From positions 1,550,001 through 1,614,000 of the forward strand of contig NC_067200.1 in assembly GCF_000699445.3 (NCBI RefSeq): a stretch of 64,000 nucleotides of DNA, in the 5' to 3' direction. The position numbers and the translations under genes are program-made. Each line of letters begins with the position of its first letter. Positions within the stretch are counted from its first letter, which is position 1. The stretch is from Schistosoma haematobium (taxonomy: Eukaryota; Platyhelminthes; Trematoda; Strigeidida; Schistosomatidae). Under the pieces are notes generated by a model. The model did no database searches, had not been told where the DNA came from, and worked only from the letters and a program-made list of their open reading frames with translations. Positions 53,101 to 62,700 of this stretch are shown piece after piece.

Positions 53101-55240
53101 CCTAAATGCCCCGGTACGGCAAAGAATAGGGAGTCCGCTCTCCTCGAAATAATCACACATGGCCACGCGTATATAGCCTCCGCCACGGAAGTCCTACTCA
53201 CTAACTTCTCGCAGCATAACCGTTGTTTACGAAACTGAGAGGATGAAAAGCGAATGTCCGGCGCTTTAAGCAGTTAGGTGGATATGGAAGATCCATCGAA
53301 GGTAGTTGGAAAACCACGATTCCAAACCGATGGTGTACATGAGCTTCAGAATCCTTAGGAAAGAAATGGTGTATAAACCAATTTTCGGTCACCGTCTACC
53401 ATGGGACTGCATCTCCTTACGTTGCACCATTGCCTTGTGGATCAGACCTATAGGTGAAACACTCGAGGAGTGACCCCTAAGAAAACCAACTGATTCTGCC
53501 TGGGCTCCCGGGTAGTATATCAGCCCTCACACAAATCAAATGTGGCGCTAATCTATTTAGTGCCTGTTTGTACCAATGTTTATACGTTTAGATAATGATA
53601 AACATGCAATACCACTTCGAGTCAAAAATTTGATCAAACGAAATTTCAACAAAACCAGAAGCAAAAAAGCTGTACAATCTTCCCTAATAATTTAACTTTG
53701 CTGAATATGTTCAAAGCTACAAACCACTTTCATTTGGTATTAGTCTATTAACTGATTTGTAAAATTAGATCGATCAACAAAGTCATATGAAAATACAATG
53801 TATTATAAGGTTGTAGTTGTTCTCTTACAAATTGTAATTCAGGACGTTAAACAGGAACTTCATACATCCTACCTATCAATTTTAGGTCCTTCAAAGTTTA
53901 TTGATTATTTTATTTAATAAAATAATTACCAATATTTCCAAACTATTACTGAAGAATATATAAAGTTATATATAATTAAGAGGTATTTTGCAAATATATC
54001 AAGGTTTCATGTTATTAAACAATCAGATAGATTCTCTACTTCAAACTTCGATTTATATTGTTACATCGACTGAACTGGACAGTTCATTCTGCTGTTGAAC
54101 CAATCAAACTAATCCATTTAATGATTTGAACACAAAAATATTGGTACAAAGAGTCACTGAATATATATGCACCTCACAAGTGATCTGATTTTTGTGTGAG
54201 CTATGATACTCTCCGGGTGCCCAAACCGAAGCAGCTAGTTTTCTTAGGGGACCACATCTGGAGCCTTCAACCTAAAGGTTTGATCCACAATGCAGTGGGG
54301 CAACGTCAGAAGATACAGTTCCATGGTAGCCGGTGACTAACGATTGGTTTATACGCCATTTGTCCGCTTAGGATCCTGGAGCCCATATGTACAATTGGTT
54401 TGGAATTGTGGTTTTTCACTTTCCGTAGGTGGATTCTCCATATCCATTTAATTATACACCCACCACTATTATAATGTTAGGGTGTCTAAAGTGTGCATAA
54501 ATAGATGCATTAATTCTAGGTAGTTATTTCTCATAATCAAACGACAAATATTGTTCCCCTATTTTCCTACATCTCAGCAAAGGACGAATTACTAAGGGTG
54601 AACTGTTTTTCAATTCCTACAGTTGGATCCAATTCTATCTCTAGCAATGAAACGATGATGTAATCATTAGATTATCTTAGATTTTTATGACAGAATACAG
54701 AATTTTAATAGCTGAATTCATGAGTCGATGTAAGCTAGACCACCATAGAGAACCTGGAATTATTGGATTGCCGTTTCGTTCTAGTATGGCACTCCCCAAC
54801 AGTGAGCGTCCGCGATCTTGCACGCAAGACTAACTACTAAAATTACAACAATCTCCACAAAAACCCCATTTCTGGTCAGAATAGAGAATTCTTATATGAT
54901 CAACATATGAGTAACACAAATCCAGTCAAATATGTGTAAATTCATATGAAAAACAATTAAAATTACAATGTCTGTAAATAAAGATATAAGTGTTGTTTAA
55001 ATGATGGATTAACACTCAGTATGAAATAAAACAATTCCGTCTGTAACACTTCTAGGGTTATTACCGGTCTCAAGTCCGTATAATATAAGAGGGTTGAGGG
55101 TATGGGATCGGCAACCCCATCTCCTTTAAAAATAACCTTGCTCAAAGAAAAAAATCTATAAATGAACTTACTTTACGATAATTTATAAAACGTTGAACAT
55201 CTGGTTTCAATATTGCCAATGTTAATTGTTTCATTGACAT
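41130..55240 (-). CDS. NME6: Nucleoside diphosphate kinase, NME6-like, complete, 6 exons
   Basis: NDP kinase transfers a gamma-phosphate between nucleoside tri- and diphosphates through a phospho-histidine. Exons, 5' to 3': 55240-55172, 52950-52848, 51735-51696, 49703-49620, 45452-45376, 41209-41130. They total 453 bp, 150 residues plus stop, with all phases consistent. The start gives LTLAILKPD with the ATP-contacting Lys at residue 12, as in NME1. EHEGKFFYDRL, GPLGVYILAG and VWRSLLGPTK follow. The active-site segment RGRFGLTDTRNGFHGSD puts the catalytic His at residue 122; the Asp codon after it is split across the last intron. The final exon reads NAFKEIKFFFPNF and stops shortly after. FGLTDTRN is typical of the NME6 branch. 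The protein is shorter than human NME6 (about 190) and close to the 152-residue core. Met3 is an alternative start. Exon 3 is only 40 bp. Confidence 0.93.
41440..42760 (+). repeat. Direct duplication of an LTR-like block (41440-41800 and 42395-42760)
   Basis: Both copies share ACAATTATTATTATAACCA, GATTGTGACCTCGC/GCACGAATTC, GGCACGATCTCGGTATCCTT, CGATACCACGAGATCGCC and CTTCTGATATTTGGC in the same order, about 955 bp apart and roughly 80% alike by eye. Paired LTRs of a decayed element, or a tandem duplication, would explain this. It lies in NDP kinase intron 5. Confidence 0.5.
43105..43495 (-). repeat. (AAAT)n-tailed repeat family, copy lacking the tail
   Basis: It begins at GAAACATGTGTTTTCCTTAG and runs to GTACCAGAGCATTTGGG. 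Its 3' tail region is absent. It lies in NDP kinase intron 5. Confidence 0.65.
44850..44960 (+). repeat. Degenerate Smα-like hammerhead repeat in NDP kinase intron 5
   Basis: It shows GGGTTCGAGTCCTGGAGTG, then TTCAACTGACGGGTCCCAAA and a broken GAAA segment (AAAACAAAGCG). The A-to-G change in the core and loss of CGAAAC should abolish cleavage. Confidence 0.6.
45735..47375 (+). mobile_element. Decayed Penelope-like element (RT plus GIY-YIG) in NDP kinase intron 4
   Basis: Read across several frames, the plus strand shows Penelope-type reverse transcriptase landmarks: QQLYGLHEVHKTGLPVRPVL (about 46010), MDSPLGLILADFPLAKLET (about 46420), HYIDDTFIFVNQ (about 46525), then KFTCKEELDNQLHFLDVL and RSVYRKSS (about 46620-46710). 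A C-terminal GIY-YIG-like EFSYSYGESNIGSTTRQLSQ is near 47110-47170. RT followed by GIY-YIG is the plan of Penelope-like elements, and schistosome families of this type exist (Perere-10, Cercyon). Many frameshifts and stops show it is dead. It lies antisense to the host gene, between exons 5 and 4. A hammerhead-bearing repeat follows at 47640-48010 and may be the element's terminal repeat. Confidence 0.8.
47641..48010 (+). repeat. Smα-like hammerhead repeat with a snap-back (inverted) junction
   Basis: Positions 47641-47745 hold the first third of the unit in minus orientation (GGTGTTGTTTTACTTGTGTC ...). From about 47746 to 48010 the unit runs in plus orientation (GAGACTGATCAATTACATTT ... CAAGTAAAACAAC ...), so the two parts form an imperfect palindrome of about 75-nt arms. 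The plus unit then carries a tRNA-like B-box GGTTCGAGTCC and the hammerhead at 47952. The same unit appears at the right edge of the window. Confidence 0.75.
47952..47996 (+). ncRNA. Hammerhead ribozyme, Smα type
   Basis: Core CUGAAGA (47958-47964) fits the CUGANGA consensus. Stem II is GUCC/GGAC (47965-47968 with 47975-47978), followed by GAAA (47979-47982). Helix III is very short. The cleavage triplet GUC ends at 47990. Stem I is AUCCAG (47952-47957) with CUGGAU (47991-47996), 6 pairs. All invariant core bases are present. Short helix III versions generally work poorly as monomers. Confidence 0.8.
48142..48258 (+). repeat. Short repeat equal to the RTE 5' end, copy 2
   Basis: It runs from AACTCCGCCTGTAGCTCTTC to AACTCGCTAAAAAATGCTAA, closely matching 32638-32750. 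It lies in NDP kinase intron 4, antisense to the gene. Confidence 0.75.
48412..48560 (+). mobile_element. Hammerhead-bearing tRNA-related SINE, 5'-truncated
   Basis: It starts at GGATCGTGGATACGCAC and continues through the hammerhead into the common 3' part (CCAGTGCTTCGAG ... TGGACTCATAATCTCAATG ... ATCCACAAAAAC). It lies in intron 4 of the NDP kinase gene, antisense to it. Confidence 0.8.
48427..48472 (+). ncRNA. Complete hammerhead ribozyme with self-complementary helix III
   Basis: Stem I is GCACUG (48427-48432) with CAGUGC (48467-48472), 6 perfect pairs. The core is CUGAAGA (48433-48439). Stem II is GUCCU (48440-48444) with AGGAC (48450-48454), 5 perfect pairs and a 5-nt loop. GAAA is at 48455-48458, and cleavage is expected after GUC at 48466. 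Helix III is ACGGCCGU (48458-48465), a palindrome that two molecules could pair through, as described for dimeric hammerheads in SINEs and Penelope-like elements. Confidence 0.85.
50665..51175 (+). repeat. (AAAT)n-tailed repeat family, near full-length copy plus partial copy at 51368
   Basis: It runs from CCACAAATACACTGGTACGG to TTAAATAAATAAATAATAAA. A partial copy of the 3' part alone (AGGCAATCGGGTAGTATACT ... GTGCCTCCTTGTACCAATTT) lies at 51368-51465. Both are in NDP kinase intron 3. Confidence 0.7.
51478..51685 (+). mobile_element. tRNA-related SINE with hammerhead, in NDP kinase intron 3
   Basis: The head CTTAGTGGTCTACAGGTTAAG resembles an A-box region, and AGGTTCGAATCC is a good B-box, so the 5' part is tRNA-derived. 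The hammerhead is at 51569-51614, followed by the shared tail (CAGGTTTTCCATAGTGATCT ... GACTCATGAATTTAAC). The element is antisense to the host gene and ends 11 bp before exon 3 (51696). Confidence 0.8.
51569..51614 (+). ncRNA. Hammerhead ribozyme, near-intact
   Basis: The core CUGAAGA, stem II GUCU/AGAC and GAAA are intact, and the GUC triplet ends at 51608. Stem I has one C·A mismatch (GCACUG with CAGUAC). Helix III ACGGUAGU has lost its palindrome. Reduced activity is likely. Confidence 0.65.
53085..53600 (+). repeat. (AAAT)n-tailed repeat family, near full-length copy, tail decayed
   Basis: It contains CCCCGGTACGGCAAAGAATA, GGAAGTCCTACTCACTAAC, GCGAATGTCCGGCGCTTTAA and GTGCCTGTTTGTACCAATG. 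It lies in NDP kinase intron 1, starting 135 bp from the exon 2 acceptor. Confidence 0.7.
54118..54450 (-). repeat. (AAAT)n-tailed repeat family, partial copy
   Basis: It runs from AATGATTTGAACACAAAAAT (tail side) to TTCTCCATATCCATTTAA, with GATCCACAATGCAGTGGGGC between. The half beyond the ACCCGGTT landmark is missing. Confidence 0.65.
54690..54850 (-). mobile_element. Degenerate hammerhead SINE in NDP kinase intron 1 (sense orientation)
   Basis: The reverse complement gives the family's ribozyme remnant (GCCGTTTCGTTCTAGTATGG on the plus strand) and 3' part (TTCATGAGTCGATGTAAGCT). The core is damaged at the CUGANGA segment. Confidence 0.6.
55034..55150 (+). repeat. Short repeat equal to the RTE 5' end, copy 3 (divergent)
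   Basis: It shows TTCCGTCTGTAACACTTCTA, TTACCGGTCTCAAGTCCG and ATAACCTTGCTCAAAG. The same order of blocks is kept with many substitutions. It lies in NDP kinase intron 1 and ends about 20 bp from the exon 1 donor. Confidence 0.6.
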
Positions 55241-55255
55241 ATTGAACACTATGAT
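55241..55255 (-). promoter_or_regulatory. Short 5' UTR of NDP kinase gene bounded by a splice acceptor
   Basis: On the minus strand a U-rich run followed by ATCTTTAG ends at 55256, leaving 15 nt before the start codon at 55240. This resembles the arrangement seen upstream of the XAB2-like gene. It could mark a trans-splice acceptor or the end of a 5' UTR intron. Confidence 0.45.
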
Positions 55256-55444
55256 CTAAAGATTTTTACAAAAAAAATAACCCGCAAAGTATAATTATTA
55301 CCATCATTATTCTAATTGAAGAATAGTATTGAAATGGATCTGAGATACTAATTGATACATTGAAATGGGATATGATTAGCTTGAAAGAACTCAGTAAAAT
55401 CATATTGTGGAGATAATATGACGAGAAAAAAGTTCAAATGATTA

Positions 55445-55670
55445 TTATCAGAAGGGGTTTTTATAGAGATTATAGTAATTTTAATAGGTGAGATCATGAG
55501 TCGATTGAAACTAGACCATCATGGAAAACCTCGAAGCATTGAGACTCCTCAGCAATGCGCATCAACGACTCTGACTCGCGAGATTCGAACCCAGGACCTA
55601 TTAGTCTCGCATGTAAGCATTTAACTACTAGACCACTGAGCCAGCACCCAATAGTATTATTGTCTAACTT
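55445..55670 (-). mobile_element. tRNA-related SINE upstream of the NDP kinase gene
   Basis: In reverse it shows the tRNA-like head (GACCACTGAGCCAGCACC and GATTCGAACCCAGGACC on the plus strand) and the 3' tail with CAGAAGGGGTTTTTATAGAG. The GAAAC/GGCCGUC half of the ribozyme is deleted, joining GCATTGAG to ACTCCTCAGC. A partial tail copy follows at 55820-55880. Confidence 0.7.
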
Positions 55671-57000
55671 CAACTAATCCACGAAATTAAGTGACACATC
55701 TATCATTGTCATCGGTGAGTTACTATCTGACAACAAACCCAGTTGAACTCCACTGGTCACTGCTTCTCACTTGAACTCCAGGATATATCTATTGAAGCCA
55801 GTCACTAGTGAGCATATGTTGATTAATATCAGAAGGGATTTTTGTGAATATTCTAGTAATTTTAATAATTGAGATCATGAGTCAATTATTATTAGCTTTA
55901 TTCAATATTTTATTTTAAGTACAATATGGAATTCTCAGCATAAAGTGTTTCAACAAGTTTCATTTCCTTATTTCTTGATCTATCCTTGCAATAAACATTG
56001 AGTAGTCGCCAGTTAGATGTTAACAGTTAAGGAATTGACATCTGATTAATTTATATTCTTTTCGATGTACATTGCCAATAACCACAATGTCTGTGATTGG
56101 GCTCTTTCGTAACTTCTATAGTGAAAGGTTGTGAACTTTTCATTAATTCATTTGAATAGGTTATGCAATTAATTGATATAATGATATTTTGAAACAAACA
56201 AGGAAATAGATCATTTGTTGAAATATCTAGATAGCAGGAACAAGTAGATCAGATATTTAAGCAGATTAGCTAGTTGATTGACAAAATATTTTTTGTCAAT
56301 CGATCACTCTGTATATTCAAAAGATTCCAATAGCTGATCAATTAACAAAAAATAACCTGAAATCCAAACAGATTTCTATACTGATAATGTTGACTAGAAA
56401 GACGATAAAAGCCAAGGTTAAACAAACCAGCTCCATCAAAATCTTCCTCATGAGGTATAAATCTTACACTAACACTATGTGTTAATATGTATTCACATCA
56501 ACTTCACAATCATATTCAACACTTTCGTAAGAAGCAGTTGATAAAAACTTGTATTATCAGATTAGTTTGATTACATCGTTATTCATATTCTTTTCAAATG
56601 AATAAACAAAAGGTACAAACAACCAAAAAATCACTAAGCAGATGTTTATTTCTAGAAAATAACTCTCCAACAATTTCAACGACTTGCTTTAAAATGAATC
56701 CATATAGTTCCAATTAGGAGTACATTTCAGAAAGTAGACCGTTACCAACTGATGGGATAAAGTGATTATCGAATCACATTATAAATTGACTAAAGTTCTA
56801 GGTTAGTCTGAAAGTAATGTGCCTGCTGCAACATCTAAAGATTACCTTTTTGATTCTTGATGATGTCATAGATATATTCTGCAGAAACGATCACTTCAAA
56901 TAGATTAAGACGAAACAACTGTCCACTGATTTCTGAACACTGTCAATACTTCTTCAACTGTTATCAGCAAATGATACAAACAATCAACATAAGTAGAAAT

Positions 57001-57127
57001 ATCAGAAGGGGTTTGTGGAGATTTTTAGAAATTTTCACAGATTGAAATCATGAGTCAGTTGAAGCTAGCCCACCATTGAAAACCTGGAAGCACTGGATGG
57101 CCGTTTCGTCCACAAACCCCTTCTGAT
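57001..57127 (-). mobile_element. Hammerhead SINE 3' half enclosed by a perfect 19-bp terminal inverted repeat
   Basis: ATCAGAAGGGGTTTGTGGA (57001-57019) is repeated in exact inverse at 57109-57127. Between them is the SINE 3' half in minus orientation, up to the ribozyme's GAAAC where it is cut off. The inverted arms are the SINE tail sequence. Confidence 0.75.
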
Positions 57128-57289
57128 AATAATCATCTGCTCACTAGTGACTGACTTCAAGAGGTACTCCTGGAGTTCTAGTGGGAAGCCGTTACCAGTA
57201 AAGTTCAACCAGGTCTGTTGTGAGATATCAGCTCACTGAAGACAATGGTATATGGTGGCGCAACTTCGTGGATTGGTTGAAGTTAGACA

Positions 57290-57495
57290 TTAACACCGTT
57301 GGATGCCGGCTCAGTGGTCTAATGGTTAAGTGCTCGAGCGCGAAGCCAGTAGGTCCTGGGTTCGAGCCCCGCGTGGTGCGGGATCGTGGATGCGCACTGC
57401 TGAGGAGTCACATACTAGAACGAAATGGCCGTCCAGTGCTTCTAGGTTTTCAATGGTGGTCTAAATTCAACTGACTCATGATTTCAATCTGTGAT
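57290..57495 (+). mobile_element. tRNA-related SINE with degenerate hammerhead
   Basis: A-box-like GGCTCAGTGGTCTAATGG (57308) and B-box GGGTTCGAGCCCC (57358) mark the tRNA head. The hammerhead at 57394-57438 keeps CUGAGGA and GAAA, but stem II has two mismatches and helix III has changed (AUGGCCGU). The common 3' part follows to about 57495. It lies between the NDP kinase gene and the coiled-coil gene. Confidence 0.8.
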
Positions 57496-57837
57496 AAGTA
57501 GAAATGATTCGAAATTATTATTGATCAACAAACACAAAAGAACTCATTTACCTTTCACTCTCAATGACTTACATTTCAAGAACGAATACGAAAGAAAAAA
57601 ACAAACAAACAAATAATCACATTAAATGATTTATTAAAGATAACTTATTACACTTTGTCATTCAATTAAACAATCACCACATGTACATGTAAACATACAG
57701 GAATGATTTATGATTATTTCAAAAATAATAACAATTTGAAGTTAGTATACACTATACATAAATGAACACAGTAGGTAATAATGTAATTAATTAATCAATC
57801 AATCTAATTATAAATGAAATAAAAAACAACACTATCA

Positions 57838-58352
57838 ACACCCCTGGTACAACCGAGGGTGTGGGGAGTTAGTTCTCCCTCTCCAAATGCTCTCACATGG
57901 ACACGCGTATACAGACATTGTCAGGGAAGTCCTACTCACTGACGTCTCGCAACAACGGTGCTGTTTACCTAAATGACACGACGAAAAGCGGATGCCCGGC
58001 CCTTTAGCCCAGTTAGTGGACACAGAGGGCTCACCTAGGGGAGTTAAAAAAACCCACAATTCCAAACCAATTTTGCACATAGGCTTCAGGTTCCTAAGGA
58101 AAGTAATGGCGTATGAACCAATCGTTAGTCACAGGCTATCAAGGGACTGCATCTCCTTGCATTGCTTCACTGCTTTGTAGATTAGACACTTAGGTCAAAG
58201 GCTTGGAAAGTGGCCTTCTAAGAGAACCATCTGCTTTAGTTTGGGCACCCGGACAGTATTATAGGCCACGCACAAATCAAGTGACTTGTGAGGTGCATAT
58301 GTATTCAGTGACCCTTTGTACCAATATTTATATGTTGAAATAAATAAATAAT
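57838..58352 (+). repeat. (AAAT)n-tailed repeat family, full-length copy
   Basis: It starts at ACACCCCTGGTACAACCGAG and ends in GTTGAAATAAATAAATAATA. It lies between the NDP kinase and coiled-coil genes. Confidence 0.75.
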
Positions 58353-58854
58353 ACTATCTACTACAGTGTATGTGTATACCACATATATTGAGATATTTTT
58401 AAAGGAAAATCAAATAACACGTGAATGTCTATTTGAATACAATGATAATAATTGAAACAAACCGTCTATCATGGAAATAATACAGTTTTTTTTACATCCT
58501 AGAAAATAACAACCCCTTACATAAGACTGAATTATCGAAAACCAAATTATCGTAGGAATGTAATTTCAATTATCGATTGTTTTGTTCGAATGCTTATTAC
58601 TACATTCCATATGATATTGAAAGTGATTGGTTTCAACACTGTGATTATTGAGGAGTTTTTTTATATTCAACAATAAGTCACAGTCAATGTAAGATCTGAA
58701 ATATGTATTGGTTGAAATTGGTACACTTCAAATCAGCACAGAAAAAGCGGAAGTTAGAAAAATGAGAAGCAAAAAACAGGAATTAATTTTAACACCAGGA
58801 ATTTAAACATAAGAAATACATATTTCAGCAAAATTATGTAGCAATTAACAATGG

Positions 58855-58915
58855 AATATAAGACGACGGTTTCGTCCTATTTAGAACTTGTCAGCAATGA
58901 ATTTTATAAACTTCG
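58855..58915 (-). repeat. Hammerhead remnant
   Basis: The plus strand GGTTTCGTCCTATTTAGAAC then TTGTCAGC gives, in reverse, CUGACAA with a G-to-A change at an invariant position. Confidence 0.45.
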
Positions 58916-58961
58916 AATAGCTCACACTAACAATCAATAACTTTATGCATTGATTGATACA

Positions 58962-59200
58962 GTAGTAATTTAATAATTGAATTCATGAGTCAATAGATGC
59001 TAGACCATCATGGAAAACCTCGAAGCATTGGACAACCGTTTCATCATCCTAGTAAGGGACTCCTCAGCAATGCGCATCTATGATCCCGCCCCGCGAGATT
59101 CGAATCCAGGACCTATCAGTCTCGCATACGAACGCTTAACCTCTAGACAACTAAACTGACATCCAATAGTGTTTATGTCTAACTTCAATCAATTCACAAT
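58962..59200 (-). mobile_element. tRNA-related SINE with degenerate hammerhead
   Basis: The head (GATTCGAATCCAGGACC, CCGCCCCGCGAGATTCG) and tail (ATTCATGAGTCAATAGATGC) are both present in minus orientation. The ribozyme segment reads CCGTTTCATCATCCTAG on the plus strand, which breaks the GAAA core. Confidence 0.7.
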
Positions 59201-59344
59201 ACAGTAGTATTGATCATTCAAAGATCATTTCTATCATAATACATGCATTATTTTGTGATAACCGAAGTTACTTATATTCTTTTTCTTTCACATACACACT
59301 ATCATTTCATGCCTCATTTCAATAAACTATATCAGAATGGGTTT

Positions 59345-59562
59345 TGTGGAGAATTTTAGAAATTTCACAGGTTGTAATCATGAGTCAGTTGAAGCTAGAC
59401 TACCATTGAAAACCTGGAAGCACTGGACGGCCGTTTCGTGGTACAGGATCATGGATGCGCATTGCTGAGGAGTCCCATACCAGGACGAAACGGCCGTCCA
59501 GTGCTTCCAGGTTTTCAATGGTGGTCTAGCTTCAACTGACTCATGATTTCAACCTGTGAAAC
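59345..59562 (+). repeat. Head-to-head hammerhead SINE copies forming a 77-bp-arm palindrome
   Basis: The left arm 59363-59439 is a minus-strand copy of the SINE 3' half. The right arm 59485-59561 is the same sequence on the plus strand. By eye they differ at only two positions. The 45-bp spacer holds the 5' side of the hammerhead (59459-59504). Such a long, nearly perfect inverted repeat would form a stable hairpin RNA. Confidence 0.85.
59459..59504 (+). ncRNA. Hammerhead ribozyme with complete core
   Basis: Stem I is GCAUUG with CAGUGC (5 Watson-Crick pairs, one G·U). The core is CUGAGGA (59465-59471), stem II GUCC/GGAC, GAAA at 59487-59490, helix III palindrome ACGGCCGU, and cleavage after GUC at 59498. 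Its 3' half is also the start of the right palindrome arm, so folding into the long hairpin would compete with the ribozyme fold. Confidence 0.8.
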
Positions 59563-59799
59563 ATCATCAAATGTACAAGAAATTCACATACATACGGGGT
59601 AAGAACGTAGAAATAAGAAATTTTGCTTTAAATAAACAAAATAATCTCTTAGTTACTAATTTAAATGAATAAAAACTAATTCACAAAAAACAAGATTTTT
59701 AAAAAAAAAATTTATACAAAAAAATAATAGTTACTATTCCATCTTATGAAAAAATGATGTAACGGAAATAATAAATGCCGATCTCGTTAAGATTTCATT

Positions 59800-62700
59800 T
59801 TACGAACAAGGATGAAATGATGACAACAATTGATCATCAGGACATGATGATGATGTTAACGAGAATGATGTGGTTGTTGTTGTTGTTCTTGGTGCTGATG
59901 ATGATGTTGATGACGGACACTGGTTCGATGACAGAATTTCACCTAAGATTGGAATAGTCAAGTTTTCTGATAAATCCGGCAATAACGATGTATACTGAAA
60001 ATGATAATAAAAAAATTTTATAATAGAAAATTGACAAACGATATCAAAAAATTTGAATATAAACAAAATTCATTTACAGCTATAAATTGAACCTATTCAG
60101 ATTCAGCTCTCCATCTCCAAGTGCTCTCACATGGATACGCTTATACAACAACTGACAGGGAAGACCTACTCACTGACTTCTCGCAACACCGGTGTTGTTT
60201 ACGAAATTGAGAAGACGAAAAGCGAATGTCCGACCCTTTAACCGGGTTGGTGGACAGTACTAGGGACACACCTAGGGGAGTTGGAAAACCACAATTCCAA
60301 ACCAATGGTGCACATGTGCTCCAGTATCCTGAAGGAACAAATGGCGTATGAACCAATTGTTGATCACCGGCTACCATGGGACTGCATCTCCTTACATCGC
60401 TCCACTGCCTTGTAGATTAGACATATAGGTCAAAGGTTCGGGGTGTAGCCCCAGTTGCTTCGGTTTGGGCACTCGGGCAGTATCCTAACACTCACACAAA
60501 CCGAATGATTTATGTGGAGCTTGTAATGCTTGTGGCTTAAAGCAATATCGAGGCAATCTGCACAGTACGCACATATGACTAATCAATTGTGGTCCTGAAC
60601 ATCAATAGGAAGATTCAAACAACCAATACAAATAAGGTTATTTTATATGCAAGTAGCATTCCGCACGAACCGCCCCGCCTGGAGCCCCTCTGAGGCTACT
60701 GCCAGTCCCAATCCCGGATAAAAGAGGAGGGTTGTGTATAGGGTTAACGAACCCATTCCTTAGAAAACTAACTGGCTAAAAAAAGTTGCCAACCATTCTT
60801 CAGGAATCGGTCAAAACTGGCGTGCTATTGAAAACTAGAAAGCACTGAACATATACGAAACCTAAAATTCTTAATTTGAATTTCTGGGAGTGTAATCAGT
60901 GTCCAGTGTTGAATAGTCCTGCATTCAGACAACACGATCACTCACTTGCTTCTTGGTTATCTTCCATGGTATCCCACCCAACGACCTTATTTTTCATCCC
61001 CTATTGGTATTACCATTTAGAGTTATTTGATTTTAATTCTATTAATTCATTTCATAAGGTTATAAATGCATTAAACTGTAACAAACTTGACTGATAAATA
61101 TTTGTAGTGATTCATATCAGAAGGGTTTTTATGGAAATTATAATAAATTCAATAGTTGAAATCATTAGTTAATTGAAGCTAGACCATCATGGTAAACCTC
61201 AAAGCATTGGACGACTGTTTCATCATCCTAGTAAGGGACTCTTCAGTAATGTACATCGACGACCCCAACTCATGAGATTCGAATCCAGAACTTATCAGTC
61301 TCGCGCTGGAGTGATTAACCACTAGACCACTATAGTGATGACAAAAGACAACAATATAAAACAATTAAATAATTACTTGTGATATACGTTGTAAACCATT
61401 TTCTAATTTTTCATTAGCTAATAATAATCTTTTTAAATTATTCACAGCTTGATGGATGTTTTCAAAAGATTGAGTAGTAGCGGTAGTGGTAGTAGTATCT
61501 TGTTCAATATTTTCATTATTCAATGATTGATAAGATTGTAGTTTCAAGTTCATATAGACTGGTATTAATTGAGATAATTTTTCATGGAATTGTTGAATCT
61601 TCTTAGATGATTCTTTCATTTTATCGATCTAATTAGTGTAAAGAGAAAAAAGAGAAAGAAAGAAAAAAAGAAAAAATAATAAAAACGAATAACTTACATA
61701 TATGTAATTGAGTATAGAGGATAAAGTGTAAGTGAATAAATAAATTGTAATTAATGAAATGAGATACTGCGGTGTGTGCTACTTATATTGAATTAAGTAG
61801 TATATGATGTTAGTCGTGAACAGAAAGTCTGGCAGCAAAGAGACAAGATAAACGAACAGTAAAGAATGGAAAACAAAATGCAATTTGTATGAAAATGCAA
61901 GAACAATGAATTCTGAATCATTTTGAGACAATCGATGGATATTTTGCAAATTATATATTTACTATTTGGTTGTTGCATTTTGTTAACAAGTCCTGTAATT
62001 TTGTGCATATTACATTCGATTGTCCCCATCCGTGTTCTGTTCACTACAATATGAATAGATGAGGAACGAAGTTATAACTCTACATAATGTACTCATGAAA
62101 GTGATGAAAGGTTGATGTCTTTTTTTTGTTTTCATAGGCTACGAGTGTAAACATATAGGATGTGCATATGTTTATATTACTTCATCTCAAGATCGAACGG
62201 TAGGCGAGAAATTATAAACGAAGTAAGTAAGTAGACCATGTACCTATTCAAGACTCAGTCTACCTATCCTTGTCTGAGTCAGAAAGAAAGCGAGTAGTAT
62301 GAATAAACATGGTTTATATACATTATGATTTGGTCTTGCTACTAAACTATCTTAATTGGTTTAGCTTCTTCATTCGCATAGTGGGTTACTTAGAACATGG
62401 GTATAGACAATTCTATATGAAGTTCAGGTCAATTATGTTGTCTAGACTGACATATTATCTAGTTCATACAACACAATACAACCAAAACATTTAACTTTTA
62501 AGTTGAAATGATAGATAGGAGTTTTAACTCAAGTGGGATGTATTTGGTTTTACTGTACACTCCAAGCTCAATGATTTAATTGAGAAGCTTTCATTGTCGT
62601 TCTTCACAACACTGGACATTTCATTTGAAATGAATTTGAAATAACAGCTTAGAGAGTAAAACAGTTGAATTTTCATCCTTTTAGTCATAGGTTCAAACCT

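Noticed and set aside
57300..57375. Possible tRNA gene with A- and B-box
   Set aside because: It continues directly into the hammerhead and the SINE 3' part, and the arms do not form a full cloverleaf; it is the tRNA-derived head of a SINE.
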